64,000 bases of DNA from Paragordius varius (lineage: Eukaryota > Nematomorpha): the NCBI GenBank assembly GCA_964247055.1, contig OZ176054.1, forward strand, positions 10,726,001 through 10,790,000. Reading direction: 5' to 3'. Shown here piece after piece: positions 39,101 through 51,078 of this stretch. The notes under the pieces are model-generated. The model was given only the letters and a program-made list of their open reading frames with translations. It did no database searches and was not told the DNA's origin. Position 1 is the stretch's first letter. Each line of letters opens with the position of its first letter. Position numbers and translations under genes: made by a program.

Positions 39101-42100
39101 GTTGGTCCTTGAACATTTCAAGTTGGTCTTCAGGTCCCTTATTAACGATTTTAAATGAGTAATGAACTTAGTTTAAATGATAAGTTAATCCTCTTTATTA
39201 TTTGTCTAAATTAATGCATTTATAAATAGCCGTTTCGATACAACTTAAATATATCTATATAGTTTAGATTATTATACTTCACATATCTCTATGCCAATAC
39301 AACGGTCATGGCCAAAAATTCAAACCTTAGCGATCAAACTAATACTGCAACACATAAGGATTTGAAATCAGAGTCCGTATTTTTCGCACCAATGCTTAAA
39401 CGAATACTGCAACACTCTTCCACGCCTAAATCATCATCGTTTGATGCCCCAAAAGATTCACCTATAGACCTGACTAAAAATGAAAAAATATGTCATGATA
39501 TAAATCACCAATTTATGGAAATGTTTCAATCAACACAACAACATCAAAAACGTATTCCGATCTATGCGAAAGATTATGCACTTGATCGCGCATTTGATGC
39601 TATTTTTGCGTTACCAATACAACAAAATTATGAATTTCAAGAGAATATCACTGCATCTACATCCATACCCACATTTTCTACGGGAAAAACTACCAAAATG
39701 AAAATGAATGATTTTAATTTTTTCCATTTATTCCTTGAAATTTTATATGCCCTTGAACAGGAACATGATGGTGATGATTATAACGCTACGTTTGCCGGAC
39801 ATAGGTCATGGTTAACACCAAAACAAGTGTGTGACAAACATGTCAAATGGTTCCGTAAATCGACACGTCTCACAAAAATGTACCATTGGGACGAATGGAA
39901 AAATCAACTTTTGCCCAACATTTTACACTATGGTCTATACAATCGCCTTAAAATGGTTAATGAAATGTTTTCTTCTCCATTTTCCTTACACATGCATTCT
40001 ATGGAACTAGATGGCAATTTTACTTTTGTTCGTGAATATTTGACACATAGATTACGACACTGGTTTCATACCACTAATAATGTTGAATCAATAGTTGCAA
40101 CAAAAACTTTTTGTAACCATTGGTATCAAACTTTGCTGGCTTTTGAAATATGTAACACCACCTACCCTCAAAAAACAAGACATACGCTCTCCCCTAATAC
40201 CACAGCTCAAAACACTTGGGGAAATTTTAGTGGCCATACGCAGAACGATGCTATATTTGAATCTGATCTCTATCTGAGTTTGGCTAGCCTTTACGATACG
40301 ATTGTTAAGTCATCGACTGCTCTTCAAACACCTAACTCTGATATTCAGTTCAAAATTTTAGATTCCAATTATGTGTTAAATAAGGGATGGTTGGATTATG
40401 GTTTTGGTATCAATGACCTGACAACTAAATTGGGATTAGTTTCCGATGACTTTAGCACTAAGAGGCCTATTGAAACGGCAGCCTTGATATACAATGCAAA
40501 GGTATATGCCTCTTTGCTAATTTGTGATATAATTAGTATCTACTATAAACAATTTATTTTTTAGCGTTAAATTGTTGAATCTTATCAACTATTCTATTTA
40601 GAATCATGCAAAATTTTACTTGGCACCCGAACATTTCAATGCAATAAACTTAAGTAATTCTTAATTTTTATTTTTTAATAAGGATTTGATAAATATTTAG
40701 TTTATTAGACTGTGTGGCAAAAACAGGGGTTAAAAAATAAACGATATAGTACATATCATGTTAGCTAATCTTCTCTAGATCATGAATACGAATAAATTAT
40801 GTGTAAAATATTTAAAAAAATTTTTTGTTTTTATATTTTGGGGTATTCAGAGAAAATTTAAAAAAAGCTAAAATATCTGACCAATATAAATAATTTTTAT
40901 ATGATATATGAATATAATATAATTATCTATCAGCCTTTCTGAAGTGAAAGGTTTTATTATCATATAGCTAGAAGTTAAATTAACCATATGGTTTATCACG
41001 AGTTTTAATAAACGAGGACAATATTAATATCATAGGGTTTTTTGAATAGAAAATTGTTATATATATATATATATATATATATATGGTATAAAATAATTTA
41101 TATCGGTCATTTATTTAACTTTTTTGGAATTTTCACTGAATATCCCAAAATATAAAAATTTTTATCCATAAAAATAATGATATTTAGAGAACATTTGCTA
41201 TCAAGTATAGCACATCGTTTATTATCGACTGCGACACACAGGCTTGATATTTATAATTTTCTATTAAATCATCTTTTACAACATCAAACCCTAATTATAT
41301 GTATATTATGTACATTAATTTGAATTTTTCATCCATTTTTATATGATATTTAGCTAAATTTCTCACCTCATTTACTGAGGGGACCCTATCTCGGGCACTT
41401 TTTTCATTTAGTCCACCCAATACACATTATACTGCATTATCTAATAAATTGCATAGCCCAGGATTTATACAACTCACACCTATTACCGAGTTAAATTCAA
41501 CCCATTTCGAGCCTTACATCAATAATCCTACCAAGGTTTTGGTTTTTTTTTCATATTCTTCCTTAAGAATTAGCATAATTATTTTATTTAATAGGATGTG
41601 TTTGTCATGTTTTATACGCATTTTTGTGGATTTTGTATCTCCATAGCAAATCTTTACACCCTACTTGCCATGGATTATGCAAAAACGTCGAGTGTTTCAT
41701 TTTCCCGGTAATAAAATTTTTTTTGTTTATTATATCATGATGTTATAAATCTATTTTTTATGCAATATTAGGATTAATTGTGCACGCAATGATTTACCCA
41801 TGAAGCATTTAGTCAAATATTATCCGACTTTGACCTATTACCCGGCTTATAAGTAAAAAAATAATTTTTAATTTTATTTGATCCAAAATTTATATCATTT
41901 TCCAATATGAGAATTCACATATTAAAAAATTATATGCATTTTTACAACATGTTTCCATTTGCATTGTATTTTACAGTAAAAACCAAAGCATACAATTCAG
42001 TTATGACAGGAGCTGGACCATGAGAGAACTTAGAAATTTTGTGGCAACCTGTTTGTCCCGAAATAGAAAACTTATTGTTCAATCTTTGCTGTTACACAAT

Positions 42101-42307
42101 ATAACTACCCAACATTGGCGGTATGATGGTCAATCGTCCTTATCTACCTATCTTACTCACTTTTCCCAAAATTATGTGTGGAAACATCCTGAAAAACTTG
42201 TTCTAAATATTAATATTCATAACCAAAATGTTTTACGGCAAAAACGTCGCACACTAATAGCTCAAATTAAAATTATTGGCATGATGTATTACCAAGCCCA
42301 ATTATGA
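30988..42307 (+). CDS. TXNDC11: TXNDC11-like thioredoxin-domain protein (5' end not resolved)
   Basis: Eleven exons chain in phase: 30988-31144, 31210-31443, 35854-35938, 36435-36571, 37162-37239, 38727-38906, 39263-40523, 41354-41535, 41595-41707, 41772-41852 and 41977-42307, giving 945 residues after an entry at phase 2. Exon 1-2 text (VYNYWDYRS, then YYLKYGSFPLIRYEG and YLQAILNP) follows the first thioredoxin fold of TXNDC11. The last exons follow the second: FVMFYTHFCGFCISIANL, then NDLPMKHLVKYYPTLTYYP. TXNDC11 is an ER thioredoxin-related protein known to bind DUOX and act in glycoprotein handling. The second site keeps CGFC; the first aligned site has no Cys (WDYRS). The signal anchor and start lie in an exon I could not find. 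The vertebrate C-terminal coiled coil is not evident. The 4.4-kb intron 2 holds a retroelement fossil. The exon 7 donor was chosen at 40524 for phase. Confidence 0.85.
31554..32112 (+). mobile_element. TTAA-ended MITE, family D copy 2
   Basis: Shares with the other copies the left end (TTTGGATACAACATATTC), the palindromic ATACCCCAG/CTGGGGTAT block, the internal AAAATGGCGTCGAAGTAG and the right end TTCGAAGTGTTAA. It lies inside intron 2 of the TXNDC11-like gene. Confidence 0.75.
32380..35690 (-). mobile_element. Degenerate Ty3/gypsy-like LTR retrotransposon remains
   Basis: An old virus-like fossil on the minus strand, inside intron 2 of the TXNDC11-like gene. Recognisable parts, in element order, are a reverse transcriptase region (about 35690-35100), RNase H (about 35035-34775) and integrase with its zinc-binding and core regions (about 34604-34120), with a tail to about 33460. 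A second, partial copy of the protease-to-reverse-transcriptase region from the same family lies at about 33250-32380, so at least two insertions or a rearrangement are involved. I found no LTRs. It is clearly broken, with probably more than ten breaks, and looks old. Confidence 0.75.
36093..36134. repeat. (TA)n microsatellite
   Basis: About 42 bp of alternating TA in the TXNDC11-like intron between exons 35854-35938 and 36435-36571. A shorter tract lies at 41058-41084 in the intron before exon 41354-41535. Confidence 0.95.
37383..37576. mobile_element. Short hAT-like MITE
   Basis: The left end AGAAGTGTCTAACACACGGC and the right end GATGGACATCACCCCTG are inverted-repeat-like. Flanks CTCTAAAA and CTCTAGAG resemble a worn 8-bp target duplication, as expected of hAT. 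It lies in the TXNDC11-like intron before exon 38727-38906. Confidence 0.65.
39068..39150. repeat. Lone left arm of foldback family 2
   Basis: TATATATACCATTTGCACTT is followed by about three 21-bp units with core TTCAAGTTGGTCCTTGAA, identical in plan to 55341-55450. No facing right arm is found. It lies in the TXNDC11-like intron just before exon 39263-40523. Confidence 0.7.
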
Positions 42308-45300
42308 AACTGTAGAATTCGAATGCAAAACTCTTTGCAGAACCCAGATTGGTTTTAAATAATGCAACAATTAATGTGATTTTCTTTGATTAGTAAGCAC
42401 TGTTTGTAGTTTTTTATTGGGCAATTATAGGCGTCTGCATTCCGGTGTGATAATAATTTCTTTAAAAAATTTATAGTATAATTTATCGAATCTACTGTGA
42501 ATATAAAATATATATTTTGATTTTATATATAAATAATAAAAAATATTAAATGAGAAATAAATCAGGGGGTATATTAGTGTTCATATTCATCTTGTTTGTA
42601 TACTATATTATATATTATTTATGCAAATTAATAGGATGGTGTATTTTACTGCTGGAATATACCTGTTATTTTATGTTTAATTATATCTTAATTTGTTCTC
42701 AGTACAAATTTAAAAAATACATTAGTGGTTAACTAACGTTGCCAGTGTTCAAAAACTATATCACTAAAGCTATAATTATCTCCCTAATTATTCACTAACT
42801 CGGATTTCCTAAGAAAATCACTTTTATATTACAATATAAATTTTGAATATATGATGATCCGTCAACGCTGTTTTTTTGTTGAGGTAGGATTTGATTTTGG
42901 ATTTCCATTAAGCTCTAAATTTAGTATCTTCAAATTTTATGTCCAAGAGGTTCTACGTGCCGCATCTTCAAGTTTTATGTCCAGCAAGGTTAGATCTTCT
43001 GAATCAGGTTTTAAAGGGACTTCCTGGTCTCCAGCTTGGAGTGGAAAGATTAAATTATTTGTAAGTCATAATTAGGTAGCCTTAGGAAAGTATGATTTAT
43101 TCATTTAGGCCGTTTGGCTCATGTGGGAATGACGGTCAATTATAAAGATTTTGTTTGGGTTAAATTTATTTTGAAAGCTGTAGAGTTTACCGTTTGCTTG
43201 TTTAATTCAATTAGGTTTAGTGTTGAATTTTAATATTTTGGTGCATTTCTCACTAAACTAGAAGTGTCCAACATGCGGCCCTCAACAACCCTTTATAAAA
43301 AAATGAAAAATATTTTTATAATCGATCTTCGCGGTTTAAGCTACAACCTCACCAGACCGCGTCGTTGTGATCAAAAATATACCGTTTTTACCATTTTTCA
43401 AAATACGATTAAGCAAAATTATTAAAAGAAAACTAGCGTAAATCTCCTTTTATAAAGCCTATAATTACATTAATACAACTAGACAACAAATTTTGTCTTT
43501 TTTAATTGCCATTCTAGTAAATTTAAAATTTATATAATTAAAGTATATAAATAGAATATCTGAAAAAATTGGTCTACCACCTAAGAATTTTATTTTATTA
43601 GAGTTTCAAAAATTTTTGGCCCCGATTTAACATTTAGCTCAAATTTTCAGAATTTAAAGTTTATGGAGCCATGTGTTTTATATGATTTGTTAGAGCGCGA
43701 AAACGTATTTTTCAAATGGTAGTAAACCATTTAAATCAATATGATGTAAAAGTTGGGTTGGTACGCTTAAAATTTCAAACACTTAACTAATGAAAATTCA
43801 CGTAACTAATTTAAAAATCCTATGAATTAATATAATTTTAGAGTTACACTAGTATAAAATTTTAAAGCTGTTAGTTTGCCTTTGTAATAAAAATTATTAT
43901 TAAGATTATTTTATTTATTCGATAATAATATGCATAGTTATAGCTGTAAATTGATTACATAGGGTTGAAATTATCAAAAATACCTTAAACCTTGTTTTTA
44001 GTCCTTTAGATTTTGATAATTATAAGCCAAAAGATAAAAAATAATATGATGATTTTTGAAAAAAACTAAAAAATGGCTGTTTTGAATGGCATAAAAGAAA
44101 TCAAAAATGTTTCAATAAAACTTTGTGTTATCTTTTTTGGGCGTTCATCGCCATTTGAGCCATTTTAGCATTAGTTTTAAAAATATAATAATTAGGAAAA
44201 ACCTCTCGCTTCGCGTGATCGTAATACTGTGCATTTTAGTTTTCATTACTCTTTCGAATGATGTATTACAGATCGGCATCTCGCATATTTTCATAGAAAA
44301 ACATTTTTTAAAATTTTGATAAAGAGGCCGCACAATCAAAAAAATCAAATTATACGAAATTCATATGTGTAATTATAATGTTTATTACAGATTTACTGTT
44401 ATCGGATAATAAATTTTCGAGTGGCAGAAATATTTGTTGTCCACTGTAATTTTTGATGTACAATCAAAAATAAAAATTGGTTTCATAATATTCACCTTCC
44501 TCACGTTATTTAAAGAGAGAAAACTCATATGGGGCGGCTTATAAAGTTTGTCGCTTTCACATCAAAAATTTATAAATAATATTAAACCAAAAAAATTATT
44601 TATATATTGTTCGCTAATTTGCAAATCTTTGATGGGGGGGGGGGGGGGGGGCAGTTACAACAAAAGTGGAAATACTTAAATGATTAGTGGGCGAAACCAA
44701 ACACCATAAAATCCTGACATATTTTTGTATTAAAATACACAATATGAAAATTATACATTGCTCGTTTTTTATTAAATATTGCCAGAAAACATGTACACCG
44801 AAGATAATTATCATTGGCTAATACCAGTAAAAAGCGAAAAAATTACTTTAGGCTAATTATAATGCCTTTATAAGCTTTGGCAATAATTACTGAACTAGCA
44901 ATGTACTTATGCTGTATGTATCATGTATATTTTTTGGCTGCTGATATATTAATTTTATATAGGATATCGAAGTGTTATCATATTTGTGGATATTAGCTAA
45001 TTTACTTAGATGTGGCGTTAAGGTTATAATTATTTTATAACTTCTATTATAAAATTTAATAAAAGTAATTGAATACGTGTCAAATATTAAAGATAGATAT
45101 TTTAATTTTATTTTTTTATTCAGATTATTTAAAAAACCTTCTCACTTTTTTCATTAAAAAGGTTAATAATATAAATTCAAAAAGTTGCTTGATAGAAGGT
45201 TTAACATGAACTGTTTACTGTCAGCATTTTAATGAGTTCAGTTACTCTTACAACATTATAAATATTTTATTATTTTAACAAAATTTTTATTTTGAGCAAT

Positions 45301-45385
45301 AAATGTTATTAGAGGTTATTATTGTATTACTCTGTGCTTGTCGCAATTTAATTGACGGTAATCAAATATAAATTTAATGTTTTAG
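42308..45385. other. Intergenic region before the DM13 gene
   Basis: AT-rich. A hydrophobic 60-codon frame at 42550-42732 and an open stretch at 42851-43075 could hold signal-peptide or leader exons of the DM13 gene, but no phase-consistent chain was found. A lone hAT-like left end is at 43258 (AGAAGTGTCCAACATGCGG). A G18 run is at 44634-44651. Confidence 0.4.
44634..44651 (+). repeat. G18 homopolymer
   Basis: Eighteen consecutive G in an otherwise strongly AT-rich region. Confidence 0.95.
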
Positions 45386-45904
45386 GGCAAACAATCCAAG
45401 TCCATCAGAACGGTAAGTAATATTCCAATAAAATATTTTATTATGCAGTATTAAATATTTTATTGCACACTCAAAATAACTATTCTTTTATTTCGTTAAT
45501 ATAGTGTCCAATGTAATTACTTTTTTTAATTATAATTAGATCAATACGCATTAGGCCATTTTGGAAATGAATCCCATGGTATAACTGGTATTTTGAAAGC
45601 GTTAAACAAACATACATTGATGGTAACCCAATTCTCTTATGATGGGTTAGCTCCACAGGCATATTTCGTTGTGGGAAATAATGATACAGATTTTGCAAAT
45701 GGTTTGAAAATAGATGATAGAGATCGTGCATATGCCACCAATAAAACTTTTAATGGGGACGCAACATTCTACTTTGATTTACCAGAGAGTGCAACGTTAC
45801 CAAATATCCATTGGTTTATAGTTTGGTGTGCTGATGTTTCAAGAAGTTTGTCAACCATATACCTACCTAATATCCCATCATTTTACGAATCTATCCCTGC
45901 TTAG
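45386..45904 (+). CDS. DM13-domain protein (5' partial)
   Basis: Main exon 45540-45904 (stop TAG) codes one DM13 domain: HFGNESHGITGILKALN, then FSYDGLAPQAYFVVG and LPNIHWFIVWCADVSRS, ending at a STIYLP strand. These are the family blocks HxVSGxV, FxYDGxGPDAYFWVG and I.WxSVWCR. A 27-nt microexon at 45386-45412 fits the phase (1-1) and would precede it. DM13 domains occur in extracellular or membrane proteins such as Skeletor and are proposed to take part in redox reactions through a conserved Cys; the single Cys here is in the WCADV position. The protein ends a few residues after the domain, so it is a small single-domain form unless upstream exons add more. A signal peptide is expected upstream but was not found. 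Confidence 0.8.
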
Positions 45905-46649
45905 GGGGTGGAATTCATTAACACACCAAATATTTTTTTATTTCATTTTGGGCAACTGTGAAATTATATTACAATATAACTAGTGGAGGATAATTATATT
46001 AATTGTGATTATTAAAAATATTTTATAAATATATAGAATTGACACATTTTTCGGGTATCTAAAAAATCCAGCTATTTTATTTATATATGAATTTGTCGAA
46101 GATATTCGTATTACTTTTAGGGAATGTGTGTTGTTCCCCTGTTAAAATAGGTTATTTGACAAAAAATAAGGCTTCAATATTTTAAACCATAATTGGAAGT
46201 TTTTATGGATGCTAATTTATTTTATAGAAGTAGCTTAAGATTATAACTGGGGGCACTTTTGAGCAAACCCACTTAAGTTGCTCTTATAGGAAAAATAGAG
46301 TTTATTGAGCAATGTTTCATAAAGTGTCCTTGGCCTCAAACAATCCCTTATCAATACTAGTTTGGAGGCATTTTTGACCCTTGATATAACCTAACACCGT
46401 GTTGATTCACGTTACAAATGTACCCCAAAATTAAAAATCTCATCAATTCCATGACATTCTCCTGCTTCAAAAACAGATATTATAAATGCATTTTATCATT
46501 AAAAACTCTTCTCTTTATATCAATATATTTATAATCGCGTTGGTTTTAACGCAGAATCGCATTCAGATATAATGCATCATGAATGTTAGTCGATTATCGC
46601 TAAACTCCATTTTAGACCAAAATGCAATAATATTTGCATATGGCACTTT
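45905..46649. other. Intergenic stretch
   Basis: AT-rich sequence after the DM13 stop. No exon, RNA gene or named repeat was recognised. Confidence 0.5.
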
Positions 46650-47222
46650 TATTAAATTTTCGATTCAAAATAGGGTATCTAAATACCCAGATTAAATTTG
46701 AGTTTGGATTTTTAAAAAACTACTGAAGGAAACGGTCTCAATTTAAATTTATGCTTCTATCCTAATAACAATTATAGAACTATGCCAAAATATCTAAATG
46801 AAATTTTGTTTAGAAAAAAAGTTCCATGTCAAACTACTTCGACGCCATTTTTATTTTGCAAAATATTTGCAAAATATCGTCTTCATTTAATTAGGGTAAA
46901 ATTCTAATTTTTATTAAAATTACATCTAACATTGATAGAAATAGAGAAAGAGGTTTATTTTGTATTATTTATAAATTTTTTTCATACATGTCACATTGAC
47001 GAAATTTTTACCTTTCGGTTTTAAATTAATAAGTAATATTAAGTATTTTTAAATAAAATTTTTTATATATTTCGGTTTATTATTATTATATAAATGCAAG
47101 ATTTTGCCATGGTTTCAATTCCTTCTATATTTTTTAAGGATTTAATTTTAAACAGGCCTGAGGTATTCAACTACCCCAATTTGAATCAAAGGACAAATGA
47201 ACGTGTTGTATCCAAGTGTTAA
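46650..47222 (-). mobile_element. TTAA-ended MITE, family D copy 3
   Basis: Inverted relative to the other copies: it opens with TTTTCGATTCAAAATAGGG and closes with TTGTATCCAAGTGTTAA, with the shared internal TACTTCGACGCCATTTTTAT. It sits next to the 3' end of the LINE fragment. Confidence 0.75.
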
Positions 47223-47329
47223 AGCAATCCTACCAGGAAGTTATTTAGTACAATTTACATAATTAAAATAATTTAGCATAATACACATATTCTTTGCATT
47301 TTGGTGTTGTTAAGTGCTAAGGTCGATTC

Positions 47330-48845
47330 CGACTAACTGCAACATTGAAAATATAACTTCTCCATTCACTGCGAATACCGGATCTGGTGTTTAGTTTGGT
47401 CTTTTAGGATGTTATCCATCCAACGAGTTCGTCTTCTCCCTCTTTTACGAGCCCCACTCACTTTTCCCAGCATCAGTAAATTTTCAAGCGATTTGGCTCT
47501 CATAATCTGCACGAAAAAGGAGAGTTTTTGCCGTATTAAGCTGCCTAGAAGTGACATTTCTGGGTTAATTTTATTTAAAATAGTGGTGTTTGAAATTTTG
47601 TCTGTCCATTTTATTTGGAGAAGTTTCCTCCAAACCCATAATTCGAAAGATTTTATTTGACGTTCGTCATATTTTTTCAGTGTCCAGCTTTCCCTCCCAT
47701 ACATGAATGTGGGAAAAACTGTAGCCTTGATTAATCTGATTTTGGTTTTTAGTTTAATGTGATGTGACGTCCAAATCTTGTTATATTTGAATGTGACCGC
47801 TTTTGCGATGGCAATTCTTCGTTTTATTTCTGGCGTAGAGTTGTTCTCATTGTTAATAATGCTACCTAAGTACGTGTAACTGTTTACTGTTTCAATCTGA
47901 TTGCCGTTGAGGATTATTGAATTAGTTTGAGCCGGGTTGATTTGCATAACTTTTGTTTTCTAAAATTGATATTTAATCCAAATTTATTGTATTCAGTTGT
48001 AAACACTTGCAAGGCTTGCGATAATGTGTCTACACTGTCTGCGAATAAGACTGTATCATCCGCGTAGTGAACGGATGTAAGTAGGTTTCCACCTACATTA
48101 ATGCCATAAGTTTCTGGGATGTTGCTTATTATGCATTCGAGGTATGCGTTAAAAAGAATTGGGGATAAAACGCATCCTTGGCGTAGGCCGACTTGTACCT
48201 TACATGAATCAGATATACCGTGAGGTGTAGATACAGCCGTGGAATTTAAGTAAATTGAAAATATGACGTTGATTAGATGTGTTGATCCTCCAAGTTGTTT
48301 TAGAGCTTTTCGTAATTTATTGTGTTGGATGGAATCAAATGCTTTGGAAAAATCGACAAAGCACATATGCAGTTCTTTGTTGAATTCAATGTGTTTCTCT
48401 ATTATCCACCTCATATTACATATCATATCTCGGCATCCTCTACCTTTTAAACCAGCCTGAATCGTGGATATCTCGCGGTCAAGAATGATATTTAGTCGAA
48501 ACTGTATTATTTTAGGAAAACTTTGGACCCTGGTTTATGAGCGCTATGGTGCGATAGTTGTCGCACAGTTCTGGATTACCCTTTATTAAAATAGGAATCA
48601 TAATGGATGTGCACCAATCCTCTGGAACTTTTTCCATCTCAAATATGGCTTGAAATAATTTGGTAAGTATATCGATTGGGATTATTTTATTTTTTCAGTA
48701 GATGTTGTGCCCCTCTGATTTGCCGGTACTAGAGTGTTTTATCGCGAGTTTCACTTCTTTCATAATAGGTGGTTCTTTTTGTTGAGTAATATCGTTAATA
48801 GTCTGGGGGTTATTTACGTTGTAATGTGTTTATGCCAGAGTTTGC
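47330..48845 (-). mobile_element. 5'-truncated LINE (non-LTR retrotransposon) fragment
   Basis: The minus strand codes a non-LTR reverse transcriptase: FVDFSKAFDSIQHNKL, then GLRQGCVLSPILFNAYLE and the catalytic HYADDTVLFADS (48426-47914). The C-terminal part (47947-47366) has SYTYLGSIIN, RESWTLKKYDERQI and GRRRTRWMDNIL. The last two blocks are typical of RTE-like or related elements with a YLGxxI thumb. Upstream, 48845-48430 reads as the earlier RT region with a few stops (for example MEKVPEDWCTS). The two main frames differ by one frameshift near 47940, and endonuclease sequence is absent. The element is a dead, 5'-truncated copy. Confidence 0.85.
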
Positions 48846-48849
48846 GAAT

Positions 48850-49738
48850 TTCGTATATATCCTTATATTCGGATTGATTAATATATCAGGATTCTTATGG
48901 TGCTGGGGTTTAGCAGTGATAAAATTTACACCACTTTTGTGGCAGCTGCTTTCTATAAATTTGCCTATACTACGAATTGAATTTTATGGTAAAAAATTAT
49001 TTATTCCAAAAATTATCATTAATATTTATTTAAAACGAACAATATTTTTATAAAGTTTTAGATGTGGGTTACCAAAGTCCAAAATCTTTCTCATCCTCTA
49101 AGTTTTTATATAAACGCAAAAAGCCAATATTTGACGAGAAAAATCTTTTTATAGTAAATTTCAAAAATTTATTTTAATAAAATGCTTACTTTTTTCAAAA
49201 ATTCAATTTTTTGCAAAATTTTGATGAGCCGTTGATCATGGTAAAAACGGTGTAAAAACTCGTTCCATCCATTTTTTCTATGTAATTCGAGGATGGAAAC
49301 ATTTCCCACCTTAGAATTTTAATTAATGCTTCTTTTAAATTAGGGCATATATTCGTAAAAAAAACATAGCTAATATTTTAGATAGACACAAATTATTGAT
49401 CAATAAGGTTATAAAAAATATAATCATCGCATTAAATGTAAAAATATTTTGTAATACTTTAAAGCGGTTTATACCGTTTGCATCATGCTTAATAGCTTGA
49501 ACAATTGCATTCTTTAAGAATGGTATGTATATCATAATCTAGCATTTATATTAAAATTTTTATCTAAAAAGATCGGCGTTTTTGCGTGATTTATGAGAAC
49601 TAGCCCATCTAGAAGGAAATCAAAATTTGAGACTTCCCAGATCTAAAAATGAAAATTTTGTAAAAATTGTTTTGCTTTTTAAATGTATATGACATATTTT
49701 TTATTTTTGAAAGTTGCATTTAGTTTGCGGAGATTTGA
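48850..49738 (+). mobile_element. Long-TIR element, family C copy 3 (ends worn)
   Basis: It shares with copies 1 and 4 the left-arm text ATCAGGATTCTTATGGTGCT and the internal GGTAAAAACGGTGTAAAAAC and TTTTTGCGTGATTTATGAGA-like blocks. It abuts the LINE on the left and family D copy 4 on the right. Confidence 0.55.
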
Positions 49739-49739
49739 T

Positions 49740-50302
49740 TTAACACTTGGATGCAACACATTCATTTTTGTCCTTCAATTCCAATGGGGGTAATTGGATA
49801 CCCCAGGCCTGTTTAAAATTAAAATCTTTAAATATGGAAGGAATCAAAATCATGGCAAAATTTTGAACTTATATAACATTAATAAACCGAAATATATAAA
49901 ATTATATTTAAAAATACTTATTACTTATTTTAATTTAAAACCTAAAGGTAAAAATTTCGTCAATGTGACATGTGTGAAATGGTAAAATATATAAATAATA
50001 CAAAATAAACCTCTTTCACTATTTCTATAACTGTTAGATATAATTTAAACATAAAATTAGCTTTAATTTTTCCCTTATAATTAAATTACGATATTTTACA
50101 AAATTTTGTAAAATAAAAATGGCGTCGAAGTAGATGGAACTTTTTTTAAAAAAAAATTATTTAGATATTTTGGCATATTTATATGATTTTTATTAAGATA
50201 TCATAAATTTAAATTACAGTTTCCTTCGGTAGTTTTTTAAAAAATTTATTTTAAATTTAGTCTAGGGTATTTAGATGCCCCTATTTGTTCGAAGTGTTAG
50301 CA
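49740..50302 (+). mobile_element. TTAA-ended MITE, family D copy 4
   Basis: Starts TTAACACTTGGATGCAAC, carries the ATACCCCAGGCCTG block and internal AAAATGGCGTCGAAGTAG, and ends TTCGAAGTGTTA with the last TTAA worn. Confidence 0.75.
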
Positions 50303-50957
50303 AAATATGCTCGTCACGCCATTTTATGATATGAACTACCCCAGAAATATAAAGAACATCTCACTCTTTAGGGTCCCCATGATTGCTCCTATTACATTTT
50401 CCTTTCAAAAAATACATATTTCATCAATATATGTATATTCTATACTTTAATGATAAAAATCGGAATAAATCATTTCCCTACTACCAAATTTTTTGGTATA
50501 ATCTCCGTTAATGCTTATGTACCATATAATATATATTTATATATATATCAATGATTATACCGCTAAAAATGAATTATTCCAACTAATTTAACATTATTAT
50601 TGGAAAAAATGGAATTATTTATACATTTAGCCAATGCAGCCATGTCATATTCTATTTGCCTTTCCTTTCGTCCATAAAACGGTTTATTTTGAATATTTTT
50701 CTGCACAATGTTATATCGGTAATATTAAAATGGAACCCATATGACAGGATTTTTATTTAAGTATTTGTGAATATTTTGAAAAACTTTTTAGTGGTTAAAC
50801 CAGATATATTTAAGAAAAAATCTAAAGGTTAAAATTATATTGCCAAAAGGTTTTGTAATCTTAAGCTGCTTTTTTATCCATAATTAATTATAGAAGTAAA
50901 TCAAATTGGGTGTGCCTTTTTTTATTAGTTATTGTAATTTCTATACAAAACTAGCGA

Positions 50958-50995
50958 GTGGTTGCCAGTTACCCCAATTTAAATCGGAGTGTTAA
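50958..50995 (+). repeat. Isolated right end of family D
   Basis: CCCCAATTTAAATCGGAGTG followed by TTAA matches the last 35 bp of the family D elements, without the body. It lies about 85 bp before the VPS52 start codon. Confidence 0.6.
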
Positions 50996-51078
50996 AAAAT
51001 AACATGCAAAAACCCTACTTTTAACTTTTTCATATGTTATTTATAAGCATGAGAACACATTTTTGATTTTTCGCTATC

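Noticed and set aside
42851-43075. 74-codon plus-strand frame with an exon-like 3' part ending at gtaagt
   Set aside because: No phase-consistent partner exon and no family; kept only as a possible leader of the DM13 gene.
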